A stretch of DNA of 54,558 bases, from assembly GCF_027490375.1 (NCBI RefSeq), contig NZ_JAIXYH010000027.1, positions 1 to 54,558 on the forward strand, written 5' to 3'. The notes under the pieces were generated by a model. It had not been told where the DNA came from, did not search any database, and was given only the letters and a program-made list of their open reading frames with translations. The position numbers and the translations under genes were made by a program. The DNA is from Flavobacterium sp. Lineage in GTDB: Bacteria > Bacteroidota > Bacteroidia > Flavobacteriales > Flavobacteriaceae. This document shows, piece by piece, positions 1 to 7,829 of this stretch. Numbering within the stretch: position 1 is the first letter of the stretch; each line of letters begins with the position of its first letter.

Positions 1-428
1 CTTTACCTAACCAAACCCACGAATCGTCGTTGCCTGAGCCTGACTAAGGCTGGTGCGATTTTTTGGTGGCTTGACACGTTCTGTGTTTTCCTCAACGGTA
101 CCCTATTGCGCAAAATTCTGTGAGGTTCATTGTTTTCCGTGCGCTTAAAAAGCTGGTACGTGAGCTGGTCGAAGGCAGCGTGGTGCCCATTGTGAAACAC
201 TTAGTAAAACATTGTGCTCCATCACAGTAGGAGCTTGTCGCAGACCGGTGCCTGAGCTTGTCGAAGGCTAACCGCAAAGTTCGCAGAGGTTTACGCAAAG
301 TTCGCAAAGGGGAACTGCTGTGGTATTAAGATTTGAGTATTAAGACTTCGTGACGTTCGCCATCTTTCGTATTGTTTTGCCCATCCTAACCAACGTATCG
401 TCGTTCGGCGCCTGAGCCTGTCGAAGGC
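1..428. repeat. Non-coding repeat-rich segment
   Basis: No convincing gene is present. The stretch is a patchwork of short dispersed repeats. A motif of the type CCTGAGCTTGTCGAAGGC recurs in variant form near 38-52, 158-175, 250-268 and 411-428. The block around an ATCGTCGTT core followed by GCCTGAGCCTG occurs near 20-50 and again near 392-420. CGCAAAGTTCGCARAGG occurs twice in tandem near 271-309. Such motifs are commonly seen between genes in Bacteroidota; that is recollection and was not searched. Open frames across it are low complexity and overlap the repeats, so none is called. Confidence 0.6.
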
Positions 429-500
429 CAATCTTTCAATCTTTCAATCTTTCAATCTTTCAATCTTTCAATCTTTCAATCTTTCAATCTTTCAATCTTC
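429..500. repeat. 8-bp tandem repeat, (CAATCTTT)x8 plus partial
   Basis: Eight perfect head-to-tail copies of CAATCTTT run from 429 to 492, followed by a ninth copy matching 7 of 8 bases. The array ends four bases before the stop codon of the minus-strand methyltransferase-fold gene, so it lies in that gene's 3' flank. The unit is not a multiple of three and is outside coding sequence. Copy number would be expected to vary by replication slippage. Confidence 0.95.
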
Positions 501-503
501 CCA

Positions 504-1184
504 TTACCTCTTCTCAATACAAATCAATTCGGTATGTGGTTCTACTTTGGTAAGGAGTTCGGGTTCGAGACCCAAAGCGGCAATATCTCTTAAATAGCGG
601 TCGTTGCGGGCTCTGTCGGCGGTAGTGAGCACCATTGTGTTGAAAAGCAGTATTCCCTTGGCGGGCATGTCGGCAAATAGTTTTTTCAGAAAATGCAGTT
701 CGAATAGAAAGTCGGGCAGCTTCGTGTCTATAAAAATATCGACGATCACTAAATCGTATTTTTCGGTATTTCGCAGTACGAAATCAAATGCGTCGGCAAA
801 TACTATAGAAACGTTTTGATTCGTCTCATACGCGTAGCAACTCTGGAGCCGTTCCACAAGCGTTCGATCGATATCTACACAGGTAACGGCGCCTTCAAAC
901 CGTACGTCGCGTTGCAAAGTTTCCAAAATACTGCCGCCAGCTAATCCGAGCACCAAAATGCGCTCCATACGTCGGATGCGTGAATAGCCCACATGTATCA
1001 GTCCGTATTTCAGAATTTTCTGCAACGAACCATAACTGTAATTGGTGTTTTCGGAATCTACGACGAGTTTTCCCGACACGCAGTTTATTTCGATGAGCCC
1101 GTTGTAATCCGATTGAAAACGCTCCACACAAACGGGAACGAAATAACTTTTAAGTTTTTGTAGAAGAGTAGGCTGTATGGACAT
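504..1184 (-). CDS. Spermidine synthase-like (SAM-binding fold) protein
   Basis: The 226-residue protein has the Rossmann-like fold of the spermidine synthase/methyltransferase superfamily. The SAM-binding glycine motif GLAGGS is at residues 80-85 after a hydrophobic strand. An acidic residue ends the next strand (CVDID, D104), DAFDF follows at 131-135, and a DLVIVDIF strand lies near 144-151. It is shorter than polyamine-forming SpeE (about 280 residues) and lacks an obvious N-terminal beta domain. It is therefore best called spermidine-synthase-like, with unknown substrate. It stands alone, and its stop lies beside an 8-bp tandem array. The start is the first ATG of the frame, with a plausible core domain directly after it. 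Confidence 0.75.
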   Translation of the reverse strand: MSIQPTLLQKLKSYFVPVCVERFQSDYNGLIEINCVSGKLVVDSENTNYSYGSLQKILKYGLIHVGYSRIRRMERILVLGLAGGSILETLQRDVRFEGAVTCVDIDRTLVERLQSCYAYETNQNVSIVFADAFDFVLRNTEKYDLVIVDIFIDTKLPDFLFELHFLKKLFADMPAKGILLFNTMVLTTADRARNDRYLRDIAALGLEPELLTKVEPHTELICIEKR

Positions 1185-1596
1185 AAATGTTTTACCTGCG
1201 GTGCTTATATCAAAAATACTTTGGTTTTAAACTGGTTTTTTGCGTGTGGAAACGATTTTTTAAAAAATTTATCAAAAAACAGCGCTGATAAAAAACCAAA
1301 TTAAATCTATTCTCGTAAATGTAAACATAAGAAAGATTTTAGGTTAACGAGAGTCCGATCTAAAAATCATAGTAAGAAAAACAGCTAAACGGGTGTTTAT
1401 CAAGCGGATTTCTTTCTAATGCAAAATGATCTGAAGAAAACCAGCAGAATAAGCTACTGTAAAATGTTTAGGTTAAAAAAGCAATTAGTTATAAAAAAGC
1501 TGTCTTACAATAGTTTAGAGTGATTTATTCCGATTTTTAGTCGGACGTTCGTTAGGTTACTACGCTTGATTTTTGTGTTTGTTTTATTGGTCAGGG
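1185..1596. other. Gene-free AT-rich spacer
   Basis: About 410 bases without a supportable protein gene lie between two minus-strand genes. The sequence is AT-rich and leads on the plus strand into a good intrinsic terminator at 1597-1629, although no plus-strand gene precedes it. That makes a small untranslated RNA possible, but I cannot place a promoter or a conserved fold, so none is called. Confidence 0.5.
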
Positions 1597-1629
1597 AGCC
1601 TCGGTTATGCCGGGGCTTTCTTGTTTTTA
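1597..1629 (+). terminator. Intrinsic terminator on plus strand, no assigned gene
   Basis: An 8-bp stem pairs AGCCTCGG (1597-1604) with CCGGGGCT (1610-1617), with one G-T pair and a 5-base loop. It is followed by a T-rich tail (TTTCTTGTTTTT). The T-tract is on the plus strand only, so it does not fit the minus-strand regulator gene that ends at 1627. Its T-tail overlaps the last codons of that gene. Confidence 0.6.
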
Positions 1630-2016
1630 TTCGGTGGCTTGCGGTAAGTACGTACTAAATGTTCCGTCTTCGTAAAATAAAACCACTTGTTTCAATTTCT
1701 TGTCGCGATTCGACGATGATACCGCAGCAACTGCTGAAGGCGTCGTTGTCTCATTGTTGGTGTCCAAATCGGTTTCTGTGTTGTTTTTCTGAATCGTTTC
1801 AACAGCCGTTCCAAATAAAATATAGTCGGCCGAAATACTCGGGTAGGCGTGCAACAACTTCAAAACGAAATCTAAACTGGGTTTGTTTCGTCCGGATAAA
1901 ATGTGGGAAATCGACGAACGTTGCACTTGTAATTTATCGGCAAAACTCGTCGGACTTTCACTCATACGATGCATTACTTCTTTAATGCGCTCGGCTATTT
2001 CGTCGATTGAATCCAT
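1627..2016 (-). CDS. XRE-family helix-turn-helix regulator
   Basis: The 129-residue protein has an N-terminal Cro/CI-type helix-turn-helix over about residues 5-65. It includes the recognition-helix pattern SFADKLQVQRSSISHILSGR followed by NKPSLDFVLKLL. A Thr/Asn/Ser-rich linker (about 75-105) leads to a short basic C-terminus. This layout is common for small Flavobacteriaceae regulators. It is divergent from the M14 peptidase operon, and the spacer between them (2017-2239) holds two palindromes of the TTTACA-TGTAAA type. It is therefore a natural candidate to bind there; that is inference. The ligand is unknown. Confidence 0.85.
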   Translation of the reverse strand: MDSIDEIAERIKEVMHRMSESPTSFADKLQVQRSSISHILSGRNKPSLDFVLKLLHAYPSISADYILFGTAVETIQKNNTETDLDTNNETTTPSAVAAVSSSNRDKKLKQVVLFYEDGTFSTYLPQATE

Positions 2017-2155
2017 AACTAATTGTCTTTATTCTTTGATTAGCGTCTGATATTTAGTAACTAAATCCATTACTTTATATAATAATATTCAAAATACTGA
2101 AAAACAATAATTTATATATTATATGCGCTTATAAATTTACATTTCTTCCTTACTA

Positions 2156-2169
2156 TTTACAAATGTAAA
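2156..2169. promoter_or_regulatory. Operator-like palindrome 1 (TTTACA-AA-TGTAAA)
   Basis: The half-sites TTTACA and TGTAAA are separated by two bases. This lies in the spacer between the divergent XRE gene and the M14/Lrp operon. It shares its half-site with the longer palindrome whose centre lies 46 bp downstream, suggesting a paired operator. Confidence 0.5.
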
Positions 2170-2200
2170 CAAATATTTATAAATAATAGTGTTTGCGAAT

Positions 2201-2216
2201 GTTTACAATTGTAAAC
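2201..2216. promoter_or_regulatory. Operator-like palindrome 2, perfect 16-mer
   Basis: GTTTACAATTGTAAAC is a perfect palindrome 24 bases before the chosen start of the peptidase gene. It contains a TTG (2209-2211) sitting 16 bases before TACTTTTA (2228-2235), a near match to the Bacteroidota TAnnTTTG -7 box. A bound regulator could therefore cover the -33 element. Candidate binders are the divergent XRE protein or the Lrp-type protein of the same operon. Confidence 0.55.
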
Positions 2217-2239
2217 TATCCTTTTTGTACTTTTACAGC

Positions 2240-3421
2240 ATGACAAAGCCTAATTTCTTAGATCTCGCCAAACAGTTCACCTACTCCGGTATCAGCGGTA
2301 GGTATCTAAATTTCGAAATGATCAGCGCTTTTCTTTTAGAATACAAAGTGCAAAAAAGTATGCTTGGGTTTTCGGTAGAAGAACGACCCATTCCGTTTCT
2401 TAAATTCGGCTCGGGCTCCAAACGCATTCTCATGTGGTCGCAAATGCACGGAAACGAGTCAACAACTACCAAGGCGGTGGTCGATCTCATTTGCTTCCTA
2501 AAAGCCAATCCGGATTTCCTCGCACAACACGATCTGCAACTCGGGATCATTCCTATGCTCAATCCCGACGGCGCTCATCGCTACACCCGCGAAAACGCCA
2601 ATAAAATCGATTTAAATCGCGATGCACAAGAACTCTCGCAACCTGAAAGTCGGTTTTTACGCCACGTATACCAGCTCTTCAAGCCTCAGTTGTGCTTAAA
2701 TCTGCACGATCAACGCACTATATTTGGTGTCGAAACTCCAGAAATCAATCCAGCAACTGTCTCGTTACTGGCGCCTGCTTTTAATCCGGAACGCGATTTT
2801 AACCGAAACCGACTCGAAGCAGTACACTATATCAATGTCATAAATCGAGAACTTCAAAACTTCATTCCCAATCAAGTTGGGCGTTTCGACGACAGTTTTA
2901 ACCTGAATTGCACCGGCGATACCTTTCAAAACCTCGGAACTCCAACGATTCTTATCGAAGCCGGTCACTTTCCAAACGATTATCAGCGCGAAAAAACCCG
3001 AAATCTCATTTTCGTTGCATTATTATCAACACTCACAAATTATCACGAAAACGTTATAGTTGACACTGAAATTTCGGAATACTTAAAAATTCCGCAAAAT
3101 CGACCCCTATTTTTTGACATTGTTTATAAAAACGTCAAAATAAATTATGCTAATTCAGATTTTTTAATCAATTTTGCCGCTCAGTTCGTTGAGGAATTTG
3201 CAGAAAATTCGATATTTTTCAGAGCTAAACTCAGAAAATTAGAAGAAAACGCAATTTTCGTAGGTCACAAAACTTACGATTTCAACGGTGAAGTGGGGCA
3301 ACTGAATTACAACGATTTACTCGAAAGTTCGAATGTTGATGCAAACTTTACCGTCGGAAACCAGCAAATCCGCAACGGACACGTAATTGCAGACAACAGA
3401 CAAACACAAGAATATGAGTAA
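2240..3421 (+). CDS. M14-family zinc carboxypeptidase-like protein
   Basis: The 393-residue protein looks like a cytoplasmic M14 metallopeptidase. Counting from the chosen start, the zinc motif HxxE is H70-G-N-E73, the third ligand is H156 in LNLHDQ, and a substrate-binding arginine lies in DLNRDAQE near 127. A catalytic glutamate is likely in ILIEAGHF. No signal peptide is seen. I chose the ATG at 2240 over an in-frame ATG at 2189 because the longer N-terminus covers the promoter/operator region and the domain begins at MTKPNF. The stop overlaps the next gene's start by 8 bases, indicating translational coupling. The substrate is unknown. The C-terminal 100 residues are less conserved-looking and more AT-rich. 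Confidence 0.82.
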   Translation: MTKPNFLDLAKQFTYSGISGRYLNFEMISAFLLEYKVQKSMLGFSVEERPIPFLKFGSGSKRILMWSQMHGNESTTTKAVVDLICFLKANPDFLAQHDLQLGIIPMLNPDGAHRYTRENANKIDLNRDAQELSQPESRFLRHVYQLFKPQLCLNLHDQRTIFGVETPEINPATVSLLAPAFNPERDFNRNRLEAVHYINVINRELQNFIPNQVGRFDDSFNLNCTGDTFQNLGTPTILIEAGHFPNDYQREKTRNLIFVALLSTLTNYHENVIVDTEISEYLKIPQNRPLFFDIVYKNVKINYANSDFLINFAAQFVEEFAENSIFFRAKLRKLEENAIFVGHKTYDFNGEVGQLNYNDLLESSNVDANFTVGNQQIRNGHVIADNRQTQEYE

Positions 3422-3893
3422 GTTCAGATTAGACGAAGTAGATCATCAGATTCTGGATATGTTAATTGATAACACCAGAGTGCCTTTTACCGATATCGCG
3501 AAAAAATTGCTGATTTCAGCCGGAACCGTGCACGTACGCGTTAAAAAAATGGAAGACGCCGGTATCATCATGGGTTCTTCATTAACGCTTGATTATGAGA
3601 AACTTGGATATTCATTCATCGCTTACGTAGGTGTGTTCCTCAACAACACCTCGCAAACCAAATTCGTTCTCGAGCGCATCAACGAAATCCCATTCGTAAC
3701 CGTAGCACACGTAACCACCGGAAAATTCAACATTTTCTGTAAAATCCGTGCAAAAGACACCAAACACGCAAAAGACGTTATCTTCATGATCGACGATATC
3801 GAAGGCGTATACCGCACAGAAACCATGATTTCGCTCGAAGAAAGCATCAACGACAAAAAACGTTTAATGCACACCATCTTCAAAAATATGTAA
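3414..3893 (+). CDS. Lrp/AsnC-family transcriptional regulator
   Basis: The 159-residue protein has an N-terminal winged helix-turn-helix (residues about 5-60, LDEVDHQILDMLIDNTR then DIAKKLLISAGTVHVRVKKM). A C-terminal RAM/AsnC ligand-binding domain follows (about 70-150, with YVGVFL and VTVAHVTTGKFNIFCKI). Length is typical for the family. The start at 3414 gives the canonical N-terminus. It overlaps the M14 peptidase gene by 8 bases, so the two are co-transcribed. An intrinsic terminator follows 20 bases after the stop. The effector is probably an amino acid or a related small molecule, as in the family, but cannot be specified. Confidence 0.92.
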   Translation: MSKFRLDEVDHQILDMLIDNTRVPFTDIAKKLLISAGTVHVRVKKMEDAGIIMGSSLTLDYEKLGYSFIAYVGVFLNNTSQTKFVLERINEIPFVTVAHVTTGKFNIFCKIRAKDTKHAKDVIFMIDDIEGVYRTETMISLEESINDKKRLMHTIFKNM

Positions 3894-3913
3894 GCCTCCG
3901 CGCTTTAAATTCC

Positions 3914-3944
3914 AAAACCGATGTTTCACCGCATCGGTTTTTTT
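3914..3944 (+). terminator. Intrinsic terminator after the M14/Lrp operon
   Basis: A strong stem pairs AAAACCGATG with CATCGGTTTT around an 8-base loop. The T-run continues to 3944. It sits 20 bases after the Lrp-type gene's stop. Confidence 0.9.
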
Positions 3945-4006
3945 ATTGCAAGAAAAATCAATGTAAACAGCTTATTTTCAAAATTTAAAATTCTAATTGT
4001 TATTAT

Positions 4007-4140
4007 TTGGGTGTTCCGGCAAAAGCCCGGCGAAACCCAAGCCGCGCTTTTGCCGTCGCGTCTTCCGCTGTATCTTTTGCCTGCGGAACTCCGGCAAAAG
4101 GATGTCGCTCCAACCGCTAACACGGAAAAAGTGCACAAAA
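4007..4140 (+). repeat. GGGCGT/CTAACGC repeat family, copy 1
   Basis: The copy begins TTTGGGTGTTCCGGC and contains GTCGCGTCTTCCGCTGTATC. It then has a hairpin (ATCTTTTGCC against GGCAAAAGGAT), GGATGTCGCTCCAACC, GCTAACACGG, and a tail AAGTGCACAAAA. A second stem pairs CGGCAAAAG with CTTTTGCCG further upstream. It fills the gap before the PEP carboxylase gene. Related copies lie at 30822-30945, 40547-40760, 45690-45831 (opposite strand) and 54439 to the window end. Confidence 0.75.
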
Positions 4141-4190
4141 AAACGTTTCCATTTCGTATCTTGGCATCTCACCCGTTGCACCTGTAAGCC

Positions 4191-6656
4191 ATGTACCACA
4201 ATTCGCCTCTGCAAACGTTTCAAAAACGCGTAAAAGCACGCTACGATTTATACAACAGCTTGTTTATCACACTGCCTTTCGATGCGATCGACAATACCGG
4301 AGCGCTTCTGCCGCTATTCGCCGAAAGCTGTAGCCACGGACTCGAAAACGAACTTTCTCCAAAAGAAATCGTTTCGCAATTCTTCCAACAGTACTTTCCC
4401 GATAAACCCGAATCGGCACAAATCGATTTACTATTCCGATTTATTCAATACATCGAACGACAAATTGTACTGTTCGATGCCGTGGAAGATGCGGGTTTTG
4501 CGGAAGTTAACAACTTAAACGGTCCGGGAACTTTGGCGCATCTGCTCGAAAACACCGACTTAAAAAAACTAAAAAAAACAGCAGCAAATTTCAAGACGAA
4601 AATCATTTTAACGGCGCATCCCACGCAATTCTATCCCGGTTCGGTACTCGGAATCATAACCGATTTAACCTGCGCTTTGAAAAAAGACGACTTGTTTGAA
4701 ATCAAATCCTTGCTAACACAATTAGGCAAAACACCTTTCATTCGTAAAGAAAAACCGAGTCCGTTTAACGAAGCTACGTCGCTAATCTGGTATCTTGAAA
4801 ACGTTTGCTACCACAGCGCGGCCGAAATCACCTTCGATCTCGAACGCCTACAACTAATCGATCACAACGTACTGGGTTTCGGATTTTGGCCCGGCGGCGA
4901 CCGCGACGGGAATCCGTTTGTGACGGCACAAGCTACTTTCGAAGTCGGCATGCGTTTGCGAACATCAATCTTAAAATGTTACTATCAAGACATTCGAAAA
5001 CTCAAACGGAAACTTACCTTTTCGGGCGTAACCGATATCATTGCCGATATCGAACACCGACTCTATCGAACCGTTTTTTATAACGCAGAACCTAATTTTA
5101 TTACTTACGATTATTTGGTTGAACGACTTGAGGAAATAAATAAACTATTAGTTGAGAAACATCAAGGTATTTATCTTGAAAACATACAGTTGCTATTAAC
5201 CAAAGTGCGTTTATTTAAGTTTCATTTTGCCACGCTAGATGTACGTCAAAATAGTAAAATTCACAGAGGCTTAGTCGACAAGTTGAAGCAACAAAAAACC
5301 GACTTCACCGACATCGAAAATGATACTTTAGAATCGGTAAAAACCATGATTCGTTTACAAGAGCTCAACGGTCATGATACTTGCCATCGATACATCATAA
5401 GCAATTGTGAAAGCGATAACGATGTGCTCGACGTACATCAAATTATTCACTACGCCTTACGATTATCCGCCAACGAACAAGCGCCCATTGATATCGTTCC
5501 TTTATTCGAAGTTATTTCCGACTTGTCGCGCGCAGCCGCAATCATGGAGCGCTTGTACACGCACACAGGCTACAGAACGCATTTGCAAGCACGTGGAAAC
5601 CTACAAACGGTCATGCTCGGATTTTCAGACGGCACCAAAGACGGCGGTTATCTCATGGCAAATTGGAGTATTTATAAAGCCAAACTCGAAATTACACGCA
5701 TGTCAGAACAATATGGCATTCAGGTTTTGTTTTTCGACGGTCGCGGCGGTCCTCCTGCGCGTGGCGGCGGCCGAACACATCAATTTTACGCCGGTTTAGG
5801 TAAAGAAATTGCGAATCGCGAAATTCAGATTACCATTCAAGGGCAAACCGTAAGTTCGACTTTCGGAACACTCGATTCGTGTAAATTCAATCTCGAAAAT
5901 TTGCTTTCTGCTGGTTTTAGAAATACAACCGATTACCGCGATACACAAGTTCTAAGCGCCGCCGATCAAGAGTTGCTAGACGATTTAGCTCGTGTTGGTC
6001 ATGCCAAATACGATTCGTTTAAAAATCACGACTTGTTTGTACCGTATCTCGAAGAACGAAGCACCTTGAAGTACTTTTCGCAACTCAATATCGGTAGCCG
6101 ACCCGCAAAACGAAAAGCCGACACAAAATTGCAGTTGCAAGATTTACGCGCTATTCCGTTTGTGGGTTCGTGGAGCCAGCTTAAACAAAACGTTCCCGGA
6201 TTTTTTGGCGTCGGAACAGCTTTAAAACACGCAAAAGATTCAGGCAAATGGCAAAACGTGCAAGAGTTGTTTTCGCGTTCGCTCTTCTTTAAAACATTGC
6301 TCGAAAACAGCATGATGTCGCTCGCAAAGTCGTATTTTTCACTAACTAAATACATGCAAAACGATGCGAAATACGGTGCGTTTTGGCAACTGATTTACGA
6401 CGAATATCTACTCAGCAAATCGCTATTACTCGAACTTTCGGATCAGCAAACTTTAATGGAAAATTATCCGGTAGGTGAGGCCTCCGTTCAGGCACGTGAG
6501 GAAATTGCACGACCACTTTTAGTAATTCAGCAATACGCGATGATGCAAGTACAAGCCACCGAACAGCAAATAGACGCCGAAACGTTTGCGAAATACGAAA
6601 AACTTATTTCCCGTTCACTGTTTGGAAACACAAACGCCAGTCGCAATTCTGCGTAA
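4191..6656 (+). CDS. ppc: Phosphoenolpyruvate carboxylase
   Basis: This enzyme makes oxaloacetate from PEP and bicarbonate, an anaplerotic cytoplasmic step. All signature regions are visible in the 821 residues. TAHPTQ has the catalytic His near 143, then come GFGFWPGGDRDGNP, then FSDGTKDGGYLMANWSIYKA, then the arginine/glycine loop DGRGGPPARGGG near 515. At 821 residues it is about 60-100 shorter than proteobacterial enzymes. TAHPTQ replaces the usual TAHPTE, and the C-terminus runs past the usual -NTG end. A GGGCGT-type repeat lies directly upstream. No partner gene suggests special regulation. Confidence 0.95.
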   Translation: MYHNSPLQTFQKRVKARYDLYNSLFITLPFDAIDNTGALLPLFAESCSHGLENELSPKEIVSQFFQQYFPDKPESAQIDLLFRFIQYIERQIVLFDAVEDAGFAEVNNLNGPGTLAHLLENTDLKKLKKTAANFKTKIILTAHPTQFYPGSVLGIITDLTCALKKDDLFEIKSLLTQLGKTPFIRKEKPSPFNEATSLIWYLENVCYHSAAEITFDLERLQLIDHNVLGFGFWPGGDRDGNPFVTAQATFEVGMRLRTSILKCYYQDIRKLKRKLTFSGVTDIIADIEHRLYRTVFYNAEPNFITYDYLVERLEEINKLLVEKHQGIYLENIQLLLTKVRLFKFHFATLDVRQNSKIHRGLVDKLKQQKTDFTDIENDTLESVKTMIRLQELNGHDTCHRYIISNCESDNDVLDVHQIIHYALRLSANEQAPIDIVPLFEVISDLSRAAAIMERLYTHTGYRTHLQARGNLQTVMLGFSDGTKDGGYLMANWSIYKAKLEITRMSEQYGIQVLFFDGRGGPPARGGGRTHQFYAGLGKEIANREIQITIQGQTVSSTFGTLDSCKFNLENLLSAGFRNTTDYRDTQVLSAADQELLDDLARVGHAKYDSFKNHDLFVPYLEERSTLKYFSQLNIGSRPAKRKADTKLQLQDLRAIPFVGSWSQLKQNVPGFFGVGTALKHAKDSGKWQNVQELFSRSLFFKTLLENSMMSLAKSYFSLTKYMQNDAKYGAFWQLIYDEYLLSKSLLLELSDQQTLMENYPVGEASVQAREEIARPLLVIQQYAMMQVQATEQQIDAETFAKYEKLISRSLFGNTNASRNSA

Positions 6657-6688
6657 GCGCTATGTTAACTTATATACTCATTTAAAAT

Positions 6689-7219
6689 ATGTTTAAAGAT
6701 CAACTTCCCATCAACGAATACGCCGATTTCTACGCGCGTTACATCACAGCTTTAGAAAACATCGAACTTTTCGATAATTTGGAAATCAAGCAGCACGAGT
6801 TTATTCACTTTGTGCAAAACGTCCCTCTGGGAAAACACGATTACCGCTATGCGCCTGGAAAATGGTCATTAAAAGATATCATTCAACACATCATTGATGC
6901 CGAACGTGTATTTGCATACCGTGCGTTGCGTATAGGTCGCGGCGATCAAACCGCTTTGCCCGGTTACGATGAGAATTTATTCGCTGAAAATACAAACGCC
7001 AATAATCGCCATCTTCAAGAATTGCTGACGGAATTTGCTTTAGTGCGTCAAAGTACATTAGCGCTGTTCAAGAGTTTTAAACCTGCACAGTTACAAAATG
7101 TAGGCACGGCTTCCGACAAAGCTGTTTCCGTTCGCGCGTTAGGATTCATCATTCTAGGCCATCAACAGCATCACATCAATGTATTCAAGGAGCGCTACTT
7201 GGACGAAAACCCATCCTAA
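6689..7219 (+). CDS. DinB/YfiT-like four-helix metal-binding protein
   Basis: The 176-residue protein has the DinB superfamily pattern. An N-terminal helix region is followed by YAPGKWSLKDIIQHIIDAERVFAYRALRI, where the His in IIQHI is the expected first metal ligand. Near the C-terminus GHQQHHINVFKERY supplies the second histidine pair. Members include bacillithiol- or mycothiol-dependent transferases and damage-induced proteins of unknown activity. It begins 32 bases after PEP carboxylase on the same strand and may be co-transcribed, but the functions are not obviously linked. Confidence 0.85.
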   Translation: MFKDQLPINEYADFYARYITALENIELFDNLEIKQHEFIHFVQNVPLGKHDYRYAPGKWSLKDIIQHIIDAERVFAYRALRIGRGDQTALPGYDENLFAENTNANNRHLQELLTEFALVRQSTLALFKSFKPAQLQNVGTASDKAVSVRALGFIILGHQQHHINVFKERYLDENPS

Positions 7220-7255
7220 ACTCATTCGTTAACTTCGGCGAAAGCCCAAGAAAAA

Positions 7256-7696
7256 CTAGTCTTCATTAGAAACTTTGCGCCAAACAAAACTTGGGAAGAT
7301 ATGGCGCTTGGCAAATCGGGCAGGGGAGTCGGCATTAACCATTTTCACGTAAGTAGCTTTTGGAACGCTAATAAACTCGTATTTGATGCCATTATCGAAT
7401 TTCACAACCAAGCGTCCGTCCACGAAATCGTAGTCAATCAGTGTTTGTTTGGCTACCGTTTCTTGGAATTCCGGCATTTGTACTTCACGCGTTTCTGGAT
7501 TAATCGAAACCAAATGATGGTATGCTTCGATAATTTGTTTGCTGCGTTCTTCGGCTACTTTTAAACCTTCGTCGTCGCCTTGAAACTTATCTGGATGCGC
7601 GTCTTTCATCGCATTTCGATAAATGGTTTTCAGTTCCTTAAGCGTTACATTTTTATCTACTTCTAAAAGCGCACGGTACGCAACAATCTTCTTCAT
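7256..7696 (-). CDS. J-domain protein with C-terminal KTSC domain
   Basis: The 146-residue protein joins two modules. Residues 5-65 form a J-domain with helix II KTIYRNAMKDAHPDKF and an intact HPD tripeptide at 34-36, so it should stimulate an Hsp70 (DnaK). Residues about 88-142 form a KTSC-type domain (VKFDNGIKYEFISVPKATYVKMVNADSPARFAKRHI). KTSC domains are small modules of unclear function, often at C-termini of phage or lysyl-tRNA-synthetase-associated proteins. It is transcribed convergently to the DinB gene and divergently from the nuclease gene. Confidence 0.8.
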   Translation of the reverse strand: MKKIVAYRALLEVDKNVTLKELKTIYRNAMKDAHPDKFQGDDEGLKVAEERSKQIIEAYHHLVSINPETREVQMPEFQETVAKQTLIDYDFVDGRLVVKFDNGIKYEFISVPKATYVKMVNADSPARFAKRHIFPSFVWRKVSNED

Positions 7697-7801
7697 TCCT
7701 TTTTTTTGAGGTGCAAAAGTACTATTTGCATTTGATTATTCAGTCACAACTGCTTCGCTAAATTTATAATTGTCAGACCGAAGTATCTAAAAAGGGTTGT
7801 G

Positions 7802-7809
7802 TACCTTTG
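7802..7809 (+). promoter_or_regulatory. Candidate -7 promoter box for the T9SS nuclease
   Basis: TACCTTTG matches the Bacteroidota TAnnTTTG -7 consensus. It lies 20 bases before the ATG at 7830 and rules out the upstream in-frame ATG at 7797 as the start. A well-spaced -33 TTG was not found. Confidence 0.55.
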
Positions 7810-7829
7810 TCGTCTTAATTTTCAGTGGC

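Noticed and set aside
429..500. CRISPR array
   Set aside because: The unit is 8 bp with no spacers; it is a simple tandem repeat.
2189..2239. Upstream ATG as start of the M14 peptidase
   Set aside because: The extension would encode residues across the palindromic operator and promoter region.
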